The notes beneath the pieces are model-generated. The model was not told where the DNA came from and ran no database searches. It saw only the letters and a list, made by a program, of their open reading frames with translations. 64,000 nucleotides of DNA, taken from Salinigranum halophilum. Lineage in GTDB: Archaea; Halobacteriota; Halobacteria; Halobacteriales; Haloferacaceae. The translations under genes were made by a program, and so were the position numbers. Shown here piece by piece: positions 17,680 through 25,565 of this stretch. Position 1 is the first letter of the stretch. Every line of letters starts with the position of its first letter. The stretch is from the NCBI RefSeq assembly GCF_007004735.1, contig NZ_SSNL01000004.1, positions 248,001 to 312,000 of the forward strand, in the 5' to 3' direction.

Positions 17680-19193
17680 CGGCGCTCACCCTCGTCTTCG
17701 ACCGCCGCCCCGCCGTCGGCGAGCATCTCCGAGCCCTCCTGTGCGATGTCCTCGAACGCGAAGTCGTCCGGGGCGAGCCGGCTCACCACGAGCGTCAGCC
17801 CCGTCGAGACGAGATGGCCGACGGCCATGATCTCCCAGAGCTTCAGCGTCACGCCGCCCGAGATGACGCCGACGGTCGACGCGAGTAAGAACCCGGTGGC
17901 GACCTGGCTGACGAGGACACCGGTGACGAAGCCGGCCGAAGAGGCCTTCCGCCAGAACAAAGAGAGGGCGAAGGGACCGACGAGCGCGCTCGCGCCGATC
18001 CCACCGATGAGCAGCAGTTCGATGAAGCCGACGCTGTCGATGGCGAAGACGGTGCCGACGAAGATGATGGCCGCGAAACCGATGCTGGCGACGCGGGCGA
18101 CGCGGAGTTGCTGTCCGTCGCTCGCGTCGGTGTTCAGGTGGCGGTAGTAGATGTCGCGGGAGGTGAGCGAGGCGATGGCGGTCAGATACGAGTCCGTCGA
18201 CGACCCGAGCACCATCAACGTCACGAGCAAGAACACGATGGTCGCCCACTCCGGCAGGAGCGAGAGCGTCTCCACCGAGAGGTTACCGGGTGCGACGTCG
18301 GTGAAGACGGCCAACCCGACGAAGCCGATGACGGCGTACATGGCGATGGTCGTGAACACCCCGATGCCGCCGATGGTGAGAAAGCGGGAGGTCTTGTCGC
18401 GGCGGACGGCGAAGATGCGCTGCCACGTCGCCAGCGAGACGACGCCCCAGACGCCGAGACCGAGCGCGTACGGGAGGAAGAAGTCCTCGATGGGCGCGAA
18501 GTTGGCCATCGAGAGGAAGCTCGACGCGTCCGACCCCAGGTTCTGGACCATGTTGGTGTAGACGACGCCGGGACCGCCGGCCTCGAACAGGAGGATGGGG
18601 ACGAACACGAGCGTGAGGACGACGGCCGAGACGAACTGGATGAAGTCGGTCGTCATCGACCCCCACAGGCCGCCGAGGAGGATGTAGACGCCGATGACGC
18701 CCATGAGCACGGCCATCACGACGTTGGTGTCGATGCCGGTGAGTCCGCCGATGACCGCGCCGCCGACGTACAGTTGGATGACGCCGCCGAGCACCATCGT
18801 GTAGAGGATGACGAACACCACCGCGAGGTGGGCGCGCTTGTCGAACCGCTCGATGAAGTACTCGCTGTAGGTCAGCCCCTGCGGGAACAGTTTGCGCATC
18901 CGCAGGGCGAAGGGAATAACGACGAACGACGAGAGGACGGCGGGCGCGGCGTACATCCAGATGCCCGCGACGCCGACGAAGCCGACGTACTCGGGGACGC
19001 CGAGGATGTCCCCGGCCCACATCCACGTGACGGCGAACGAGGCAGTGGTGAGGCCGACCTGCGCCCGCCCGCCCGCGGTAATGAACTCGCGGGTGTCGGT
19101 CACGCCCTGTCGCCGGTAGATGTAGTACGTCAGTCCGATCATGAGCGCCCCCCACAGCGCGAGGAGCGCGAAGCCGCCGGTCTGACTAACCAT
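17676..19193 (-). CDS. Sodium:solute symporter (SSS family)
   Basis: 505 aa, starting MVSQTGGFALLALW. About 13 hydrophobic segments are visible. Family features: the N-terminal YRRQGVTDTREFITAGGR and MWAGDILGVP, FPQGLTYSEYFIERF, and a sodium-site region VLGSSTDSYLTAIASL. Substrate is unknown. Its position beside an agmatinase-type enzyme, an NrpR-type regulator and a cyclase-family hydrolase points to uptake of a nitrogen-containing organic solute. It is followed, with a 4-nt overlap, by a 76-aa membrane protein. The frame is open for 60 codons upstream, but those codons show no membrane-protein character. Confidence 0.9.
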   Translation of the reverse strand: MVSQTGGFALLALWGALMIGLTYYIYRRQGVTDTREFITAGGRAQVGLTTASFAVTWMWAGDILGVPEYVGFVGVAGIWMYAAPAVLSSFVVIPFALRMRKLFPQGLTYSEYFIERFDKRAHLAVVFVILYTMVLGGVIQLYVGGAVIGGLTGIDTNVVMAVLMGVIGVYILLGGLWGSMTTDFIQFVSAVVLTLVFVPILLFEAGGPGVVYTNMVQNLGSDASSFLSMANFAPIEDFFLPYALGLGVWGVVSLATWQRIFAVRRDKTSRFLTIGGIGVFTTIAMYAVIGFVGLAVFTDVAPGNLSVETLSLLPEWATIVFLLVTLMVLGSSTDSYLTAIASLTSRDIYYRHLNTDASDGQQLRVARVASIGFAAIIFVGTVFAIDSVGFIELLLIGGIGASALVGPFALSLFWRKASSAGFVTGVLVSQVATGFLLASTVGVISGGVTLKLWEIMAVGHLVSTGLTLVVSRLAPDDFAFEDIAQEGSEMLADGGAAVEDEGERR

Positions 19194-19296
19194 CCTGTCC
19201 CTCCCCCCGACCCGCGCGTGCGGCGCACACGGCGCGGCGGACGGTGGTAACGTTATGCCACATGTTATCCACAGTCTACAATGCGACGCATAAACG

Positions 19297-19320
19297 TTGT
19301 GGTGTGTATTCACACGACAA
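19297..19320. promoter_or_regulatory. Inverted repeat in the symporter-cyclase intergenic region
   Basis: TTGTGGTGTG - TATT - CACACGACAA is a 10-bp inverted repeat with one mismatch. It begins right after a TATA-like GCATAAACG (19288-19296) that fits the plus-strand cyclase gene at 19352, so it would overlap the core promoter. The same gap contains GTGG(N10)CCAC around TAACGTTA (19244-19261), including a one-mismatch GGTA-N6-TACC. Both are operator candidates. Confidence 0.45.
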
Positions 19321-19351
19321 GACGTAACTCCTCCACTGAGAAGTCGGACGT

Positions 19352-19993
19352 ATGCCCACGTACGACCTCTCACACCCGCTGGAGACGGGGATGCAGACGT
19401 ACCCGGACGACCCCGACGTTGCCCTCTCGCCGCACGCCGGATTCGACGCCGACGGCTACCGGGTGACGGCTCTCTCGATAGGGAGTCACACCGGCACCCA
19501 CGTCGACGCGCCGAGCCACACCGAACGGGACGGGAAGACGCTGGGTGAGTTCTCGCTCGACACCTTCCGGTTCGACGCGCAGGTGGCCGACGTCCGACGT
19601 GACGCCAGAGCGCCGATCGACGTCGCTGACCTCCCCGAAGCGACGGACGCCGACCTCCTCGTCCTCCACACCGGGTGGGACGACCACTGGGGGACCGACC
19701 GGTATCTCGACCACCCGTACCTCACCGAGGCGGCCGCGGCGTGGTGCGTCGAACACGACTACCACGTCGCCACCGACGCGCTGAACGTCGACCCGACGCC
19801 GAGTCCGAACGCGAGCGAGGACGAGCCGACGGGGTTCGGCGCTCACCACACACTCCTCGGTGCGGACCGACTCATCTACGAGAACCTGACCGGACTGGCG
19901 CGCGTGCCGCCGCGGTTCGAGCTGCACGCGTACCCGCTCGCCCTCGACGCGGACGGCGCGCCCGTCCGCGCCGTCGCCGACACCACGGACTGA
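19352..19993 (+). CDS. Cyclase family protein (kynurenine-formamidase-like hydrolase)
   Basis: 213 aa. It has the metal-binding motif HTGTHVDAPSH (46-56) with N-terminal DLSHPL and a C-terminal LTGLARVP. The family includes bacterial kynurenine formamidase, isatin hydrolase and other amide/cyclic-imide hydrolases. The true substrate is open. Divergent from the symporter, it may act on the same imported compound. Confidence 0.85.
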   Translation: MPTYDLSHPLETGMQTYPDDPDVALSPHAGFDADGYRVTALSIGSHTGTHVDAPSHTERDGKTLGEFSLDTFRFDAQVADVRRDARAPIDVADLPEATDADLLVLHTGWDDHWGTDRYLDHPYLTEAAAAWCVEHDYHVATDALNVDPTPSPNASEDEPTGFGAHHTLLGADRLIYENLTGLARVPPRFELHAYPLALDADGAPVRAVADTTD

Positions 19994-19997
19994 CGTC

Positions 19998-20050
19998 ACA
20001 GCTCCCGGCGTTGGATGGCACAGCTCTGCCACCCAATGGCCGGGAGCTGT
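19998..20050. terminator. Long hairpin between convergent genes (bidirectional terminator candidate)
   Basis: ACAGCTCCCGGC ... GCCGGGAGCTGT encloses a second arm pair TTGGaTGGCA / TGCCAcCCAA around a CAGCTC loop. The stem is about 22 bp with few mismatches and starts 5 nt after the cyclase stop and ends 7 nt before the end of the DUF456 gene. No T-run flanks it. It may insulate the convergent genes, or be a remnant palindromic element. Confidence 0.5.
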
Positions 20051-20056
20051 CGGCAG

Positions 20057-20539
20057 TCAGACGAACACGACGGCGACGAGCGCGACCAGCAGGCTCAGCG
20101 TGAGGAGCAACTGGACGACGGCCGAGCCGAGGACGCCGACGGTCGCGTAGAGTGCGGCACGGGTGCTCGCCTCGGACTCCCCCGTGCGGTAGAACTCCAC
20201 GGCGAAGGCCGCGCCCGCGACGCCGACGACGAACCCGAGGGGACCGGTGACGAGACCGAGGACGAGTCCGGCGACGAGGGCGACCGCGGCGGTGAGCGGC
20301 GACGCGCCCCCCGCACGGACGGCGAGCGCGCTCCCGGCGACGTCGACGAGGCTCGCGACGGCGGCGACGAGGACGAAGCCGACGACGACGACGAGCGAGG
20401 GGTCGGCGTACCCCGTCGACCACCAGTAGACGAGGAGGCCGGCGAGCGAGAGCGTCGCGCCCGGCACGGCGGGCAGGAGGCTCCCGACGACGCCGAGGAC
20501 GGCGAGCGCGAGCGCGACCCACGCGAGTGTTGAGACCAT
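20057..20539 (-). CDS. DUF456 family membrane protein
   Basis: About 160 aa, almost wholly hydrophobic with 5-6 segments and the glycine-rich LVLGLVTGPLGFVVGVAGAAF typical of DUF456. It carries the early LLPAVPGATLSLAGLLVYWW. A GTG four codons upstream (20551) is an alternative start. Function is unknown; an inner-membrane structural role is usually assumed. Confidence 0.82.
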   Translation of the reverse strand: MVSTLAWVALALAVLGVVGSLLPAVPGATLSLAGLLVYWWSTGYADPSLVVVVGFVLVAAVASLVDVAGSALAVRAGGASPLTAAVALVAGLVLGLVTGPLGFVVGVAGAAFAVEFYRTGESEASTRAALYATVGVLGSAVVQLLLTLSLLVALVAVVFV

Positions 20540-20664
20540 CTCTCGACTCACGAGTCAGCGGCGACGGACAAAACCCGTCCGTTCTGTCGACCGGAGCCGC
20601 CGTGCGGGCCCAGACGAGCGCGAGTCCCGGAACGTTTTGGTAGGCACCACTCACAGGTGATGGT

Positions 20665-21729
20665 ATGGCGCAGCTGTCCGAGCGGACCCCCGTGCGCTCT
20701 CTGACCGACGTCGTCCGTGAGTCGCTGCTCACGGGTGTCGCCGTCTTCGTCCCCGTCCTCCTCACGACGTTCGTCTTCGCCTTCCTGTTCAACACGCTCT
20801 ACCGGTATCTCGCGCTCGTCGCCGCGCTCTTCTCGCTCTCGGACCGTATCGTCGTCGTCCCCGGCCTCGTCGTGTCGGCCGAACTCCTCTTGGAGCTGTC
20901 CATCCCCGTCGTCGTCCTCGCCGGGGTCTTCGGCGTCGGCTTCGTCGTCGAGCGCTCGCGCTACGGCGAGCAGGCGGTCCACTACTTCGACCGCGCGGCG
21001 ACGCGCATCCCCGGCTTCGGGTCCATCTACGAGAGTTTCCGGCAGATGTCCGACGTCGTCCTCTCCTCGGACACCGAGAGCTTCCGCGAGGTGAAGCTCG
21101 TCGAGTTCCCCCACGAGGGCTCGTACACGCTCGGTTTCGTCACGACGGCGACGCCCGAGGCGCTCGCCGACCCGACGCCGCACGAGGAGATGGTCACGAT
21201 GTTCCTCCCGATGGCACCGAACCCCGTGATGGGCGGACACCTCGTCCACCTGCCGGTCGACCGCGTGATGGACGTCGACCTCACCGTCGAGGAAGGCGTC
21301 CAGACCATCGTCACGAGCGGCGTCGCCATCGCGGACTCCGAACTCGAGAGCGGCCTCTCCGGGGACGAAATCAGGACGCTCGCCGAGGGAGAGGTCGTCG
21401 ACCGGCGAACGCAGCCGGGCGCGGCGACGTCCTTCGGTCGGCGGACGAACCGCGACAGAGCGGCACGATACCGCGCCGACGTCGACCCGGAGTTCGCCGG
21501 TCGCCCCCGACACATCGTCGAACGGGAGCGTGACCCCGACGCCGACCGCGACCCCGACCGCACGCGTCCGGCCCGCGAGGCAGACCGTGCCCGCGAGGCG
21601 CGCGACGCGACCCAGTCCCGGCCGGCAGAACGGGCCGACCGCGACCCCGACGACCGCGACCGGACCGACGGCCGACCCGCCGAGCGTGCCGGACGCGACC
21701 GCGACGCGGACCGGGGGGACTCACGATGA
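20665..21729 (+). CDS. DUF502 family membrane protein with charged repetitive tail
   Basis: 354 aa. Residues 1-225 match DUF502: two transmembrane helices (about 22-47, 68-95), ERSRYGEQAVHYFDRAATRIPGFGSIYESFRQ, GSYTLGFVTT and APNPVMGGHLVHLP. Residues about 275-354 are a low-complexity tail of alternating Arg, Asp/Glu, Pro and Ala, encoded by degenerate GACCGCGACCCC-like units and probably disordered. Its stop overlaps the archease ATG by 4 nt, so the two are co-translated. Function is unknown. Confidence 0.85.
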   Translation: MAQLSERTPVRSLTDVVRESLLTGVAVFVPVLLTTFVFAFLFNTLYRYLALVAALFSLSDRIVVVPGLVVSAELLLELSIPVVVLAGVFGVGFVVERSRYGEQAVHYFDRAATRIPGFGSIYESFRQMSDVVLSSDTESFREVKLVEFPHEGSYTLGFVTTATPEALADPTPHEEMVTMFLPMAPNPVMGGHLVHLPVDRVMDVDLTVEEGVQTIVTSGVAIADSELESGLSGDEIRTLAEGEVVDRRTQPGAATSFGRRTNRDRAARYRADVDPEFAGRPRHIVERERDPDADRDPDRTRPAREADRAREARDATQSRPAERADRDPDDRDRTDGRPAERAGRDRDADRGDSR

Positions 21730-22154
21730 CGTTCCGGCTCCGCGACCACACCGCCGACGTCGCCGTCGAAGCCGAGGCCGCCACCCTCTCGGGCGTGTTC
21801 GCCGCCGTCGCCGACGGCCTCACGGCGGCGATGTGTGACGACGTCCCCCCGCCTGACGAGGCCGACGAACCGATGTCGTTCACCGTCGAGGCCGAGTCAC
21901 GCGAGGCGCTGCTGTTCGACTACCTCGACCAGCTCATCTACGAGCGCGACGTCCGCGGCGTCCTCCCCGCCGACAACGAGGCCGTCGTCTCGGAGCCGGC
22001 CGACGCGACGGGCGAGTGGCGCGTCGAGGGCCGGGCACGAGGGGTTCCGTTCGAGCGCGTCGACGCGCGCGACGTCAAGGCGGTGACGTACTCGGAGATG
22101 CGACTCGAAGCGGGCGACGACGGCTGGGAGGCGTACGTCGTCTTCGACGTCTAA
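21726..22154 (+). CDS. Archease, cofactor of the RtcB RNA ligase
   Basis: 142 aa. Pattern FRLRDHTADVAVEAEA at the N-terminus and KAVTYSEMRLEAGDDGWEAYVVFDV at the C-terminus are diagnostic. Conserved acidic residues (D7, and the C-terminal Asp) bind metal. Archease speeds RtcB guanylylation and multiple turnover in tRNA exon ligation. rtcB follows about 1.25 kb downstream on the same strand with one membrane-protein gene between. The ATG overlaps the DUF502 stop. Confidence 0.93.
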   Translation: MTFRLRDHTADVAVEAEAATLSGVFAAVADGLTAAMCDDVPPPDEADEPMSFTVEAESREALLFDYLDQLIYERDVRGVLPADNEAVVSEPADATGEWRVEGRARGVPFERVDARDVKAVTYSEMRLEAGDDGWEAYVVFDV

Positions 22155-22235
22155 CACGGCCGAACGTTCGTGATCGTCCTCGGGGTGACGGGCGAAGGGG
22201 CGCACTGCTTAGGTCGCTCGAGTACTCAGATGTGA

Positions 22236-23354
22236 GTGATGAATGTCCGCCGGAAGTGGTCGGCCGGAACGACCGTACTGCTGAGCGTTGCGTTCGCGGC
22301 CGCGTTCGCCACACCTGCTCGCGCGCACGTCCAGTACGTCACGCCTGGCGGGGACGCGGTCGACCCGCTCGGCTTCCTGCTCTCGACACTCGCCGAGCCG
22401 GTGAACGCGGTGCTGCTCGCCGGTGGTGCCGGGGTCGGGGCCGTCTCGCTCCTCGCGTACCTCCGTGTCCGTCCCGTCCGCCGCGACGTGCTCCTCCTGC
22501 GGGAGTTGCTCGCGGGCTACCGCGACCTGCTCCCGTGGCTGCTCCGGCTCAGCGTCGGCCTGCCGCTCGTGGGGGCGGGCTTCGCGGGCTACCTGTTCAC
22601 TCCCGTGTTCACCCCCGCGGAACCCACGCTCGTCCGGCTGTTCGGCATCACCGTCGGGTTCTTGCTCCTCTTCGGGTTCGGGACCCGACTGGTGGCCTCG
22701 TTCGGGCTCGCCGTCTACCTCGCCGCGCTCGCCGCCTCGCCCGACCTGCTCCTCGCGTTCGAGTACGTCCCGGGCTTCCTCGCCATCGCACTCGTCGGCG
22801 GGGGGCGCCCGAGCGCCGACCAGGTTATCGCACGCATGGCCGCCGACGACCGCACGCTGTACTCGCGAATCGACCCCTTCTACCGGCGCGTGGCCGTCCC
22901 CGTCGTCGCGCGCGTCGACGGCTTCAGACAGTACGTCCCGCTCGTCCTCCGTGCGGGCATGGGGGTGGCGTTCGTCTACCTCGGTGTGGTCCAGAAGCTC
23001 GCGAACCCCGGCGACTCGCTGGCCGTCGTCGCCAAGTACGACCTCACCGCGGTGGTGCCGGTCGACCCCGCGCTCTGGGTCGTCGGGGCGGGCCTCACCG
23101 AGATGGCCGTCGGCTTCGCCCTGCTCTTCGGCGTCTTCACCCGCTTTTTCTCCGGCGTGGCGTTCCTCCTCCTGACGACGACGCTCTTCGGCCTCCCCGA
23201 CGACCCCGTCGTCGCACACATCTCGGTGTTCGGCCTCGTGAGCGCGCTGCTCGTCACCGGTGCCGGCCCCTTCTCGTTCGACGCGTGGGCCGCGCGTGAG
23301 GTGCCCGACGCGGTCCCCAACCCGCTGGACGAGTCTCCGAGCACCGCCGACTGA
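22236..23354 (+). CDS. DoxX-like membrane protein
   Basis: 372 aa with an N-terminal signal-like helix (ending ATPARAHVQYV) and about eight hydrophobic segments. The C-terminal half (MGVAFVYLGVVQKLANPG ... TEMAVGFALLFGVFTRFFSG) matches the DoxX/DoxD fold. Such proteins are membrane components of quinone-linked oxidoreductases or unknown stress systems. It sits between archease and rtcB, with its own 81-nt upstream gap; a functional link with RNA ligation is not evident. Confidence 0.78.
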   Translation: MMNVRRKWSAGTTVLLSVAFAAAFATPARAHVQYVTPGGDAVDPLGFLLSTLAEPVNAVLLAGGAGVGAVSLLAYLRVRPVRRDVLLLRELLAGYRDLLPWLLRLSVGLPLVGAGFAGYLFTPVFTPAEPTLVRLFGITVGFLLLFGFGTRLVASFGLAVYLAALAASPDLLLAFEYVPGFLAIALVGGGRPSADQVIARMAADDRTLYSRIDPFYRRVAVPVVARVDGFRQYVPLVLRAGMGVAFVYLGVVQKLANPGDSLAVVAKYDLTAVVPVDPALWVVGAGLTEMAVGFALLFGVFTRFFSGVAFLLLTTTLFGLPDDPVVAHISVFGLVSALLVTGAGPFSFDAWAAREVPDAVPNPLDESPSTAD

Positions 23355-23404
23355 CCGGCCCCAGGGACGGAACCCTTTCCACCGAACGCGTCGAGAGTAG
23401 AGGT

Positions 23405-24910
23405 ATGACCACACGCCAGTTCGGCGACGTCACGCTCGAACAGGTCTCCGAGTACGTCTGGGAAATCGAACGCGAGGGCGAGATGCGCGTCCCGGCGCGC
23501 GTCTTCGCCAGCGAGGCGCTCCTCGAACAGATCGGCGACGACAAGACGCTCTCGCAGCTCAGAAACGCGACACACCTCCCCGGCATCGCGGACTACGCGG
23601 TGTGTATGCCCGACGGCCATCAGGGGTACGGCTTCCCCGTCGGCGGCGTCGGCGCGACGGACGTCGAGACGGGCTGTATCTCGCCCGGGTCGGTCGGCTA
23701 CGACATCAACTGTGGCGTCCGGATGATGCGGACGAACCTCACCTACGAGGACGTCCAGGGCCGCGAACAGGAACTCGTCGACGCCCTGTTCGAGGCCATC
23801 CCCTCGGGGCTCGGCGGCGGCGGGGTCGTCGAGACTTCGGCGGCCGAGGTCGAACGCATCCTCGAAGACGGGATGCGGTGGGCACTGGAACGCGGCTACG
23901 CCGTGGAGGACGACCTGACCCACTGCGAGGACGAGGGGTTCAGACCCGAAGCCGACGCCGACGCGGTGTCGCAGAAGGCCAAGGACAGGGGGAAGAACCA
24001 GGTCGGGTCGCTCGGGTCGGGCAACCACTTCCTCGAGGTCCAGCGCGTCACCGACGTCTTCCGCGAGGACGTCGCGGACGCGTACGGATTGACCGAAGAC
24101 CAGGTCGTCGTGCTCATCCACTGTGGCTCTCGCGGGCTGGGCCACCAGACCTGTACGGACTACCTCCGACGCATCGAGAAGGAACACGGCGACCTCCTCG
24201 CGGAACTGCCCGACCGCGAACTCGCCGCCGCGCCGGCCGGGTCGGCGCTCGCCGACGAGTACTACCGCGCGATGTGCGCCTGCATCAACTTCGCGTGGGT
24301 CAACCGTCAGCTCATCATGCACCGGACCCGCGAGGTGTTCGCCGACGTCTTCGGAACGCCGTGGGAGAGCCTCGAGATGGACCTGCTGTACGACGTCGCA
24401 CACAACATCGCGAAGAAGGAAGTCCACGAGGTCGCCGTCGACGAGGACGGCGTGCCGACCGCGTACAACGAGGGTGTGGCACGACGCGAGCGCGAACTGT
24501 ACGTCCACCGCAAGGGGGCCACGCGGGCGTTCCCCGCGGGACGAGAGGAGGTCCCACCGGCGTACCGCGACGTCGGCCAGCCCATCATCATCCCCGGGAG
24601 CATGGGCGCGGGGTCGTACGTCCTTCGGGGCGGCGACCGCTCGCTCGAACGCTCTTTCGGGTCGACGGCCCACGGCGCGGGCCGGCTGATGAGCCGGACG
24701 CAGGCGAAAAAGGAGTTCTGGGGTGGCGACGTGCAGTCGGAACTCCGCGAGGGTCAGCAGATATACGTGAAGGCCCAGTCGGGTGCGACCGTCGCCGAAG
24801 AGGCCCCCGGCGTCTACAAGGACGTCGACGAGGTGGTCCGCGTCTCGGACGCGCTGGGAATCGGTGAGACGGTCGCCCGGACGTTCCCGGTGTGTAACAT
24901 CAAAGGCTGA
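23405..24910 (+). CDS. rtcB: RNA-splicing ligase RtcB
   Basis: 501 aa, intein-free. Conserved blocks: CMPDGHQGYGFPVGG (67-81), GYDINCGVRMM (Cys103, metal and catalysis), GSLGSGNHFLEVQ, HCGSRGLGHQ and the guanylylated histidine in STAHGAGRLMSR (about 423). It joins tRNA halves after intron removal by 3'-phosphate/5'-OH ligation using GTP and Mn2+. Archease lies upstream on the same strand. Confidence 0.96.
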   Translation: MTTRQFGDVTLEQVSEYVWEIEREGEMRVPARVFASEALLEQIGDDKTLSQLRNATHLPGIADYAVCMPDGHQGYGFPVGGVGATDVETGCISPGSVGYDINCGVRMMRTNLTYEDVQGREQELVDALFEAIPSGLGGGGVVETSAAEVERILEDGMRWALERGYAVEDDLTHCEDEGFRPEADADAVSQKAKDRGKNQVGSLGSGNHFLEVQRVTDVFREDVADAYGLTEDQVVVLIHCGSRGLGHQTCTDYLRRIEKEHGDLLAELPDRELAAAPAGSALADEYYRAMCACINFAWVNRQLIMHRTREVFADVFGTPWESLEMDLLYDVAHNIAKKEVHEVAVDEDGVPTAYNEGVARRERELYVHRKGATRAFPAGREEVPPAYRDVGQPIIIPGSMGAGSYVLRGGDRSLERSFGSTAHGAGRLMSRTQAKKEFWGGDVQSELREGQQIYVKAQSGATVAEEAPGVYKDVDEVVRVSDALGIGETVARTFPVCNIKG

Positions 24911-25138
24911 GTCGGCTCGAAGAAGCCCACGCCGGTTACAGACGACTGGGAACGGGCGTCACCGTCTTTCCTCGTCCAGTCGCGAGTTACACGTGCGGGA
25001 GCAGTCCCGTCTCGTCGTCACGGGTGCGCACGGCCCAGGGGGCGCGGGAGGCGGCACTGTTCCCCACGCGACCCATCTCAGGTCTCACCGGTCTCACCAC
25101 GCTCATCGGCCCGTTCGGCCGGGCCGTCGATAGGGAGG

Positions 25139-25507
25139 CTACCCCGTCGGCCCCGACGGACCGCGCGGACCGCGCGGGCCACGGGGACTGACGCCGTCGC
25201 TCAGTTCGACGCGCTCGGTGGGCTGGCGCGGGTCGATCTCTCGTCCGTCCTCGTACTTGACGAAGCTCAGGTAGAACGGCTCGCCACAGCCTTCCTCGCC
25301 GTCTTTCAGCGTCTCGTCACCGCAGACGAACCGGACTCCCTCGGCGGATTCGTACGCGTCGTCGGGTGCGGCGTACGTCCAGCCCTCGAACGGGTACGGC
25401 GTGACGGCCTTGTCGGCGAGGTACGCGTCGCGTTCGAGTTCGGCCAGCGCGCCGCAGTGCGGACAGTAGTAAGTGACCGTGACGGTCACGTCCTCGTCGT
25501 CGCTCAT
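25139..25507 (-). CDS. Zinc-ribbon protein with collagen-like tail, unknown function
   Basis: 122 aa, starting MSDDEDVTVTVTYYC. Four cysteines (CPHC at 15-18; C62; C74) form a likely zinc site in a small beta domain. The last 14 residues are (R/S)GP repeats (RGPRGPRGPSGPTG), unusual for a haloarchaeal cytoplasmic protein. The domain recalls haloarchaeal small zinc proteins, but no family is recognised. Confidence 0.72.
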   Translation of the reverse strand: MSDDEDVTVTVTYYCPHCGALAELERDAYLADKAVTPYPFEGWTYAAPDDAYESAEGVRFVCGDETLKDGEEGCGEPFYLSFVKYEDGREIDPRQPTERVELSDGVSPRGPRGPRGPSGPTG

Positions 25508-25565
25508 CGACTCCTCTAGCGAGCCGAGACGGATAAGCGGTGCGCGCGGAACGCCGGCCAGCGAG

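Noticed and set aside
24911..25138. Possible RNA gene in the gap after rtcB
   Set aside because: No tRNA-like or stable multi-stem fold could be built; nothing supportable was seen.
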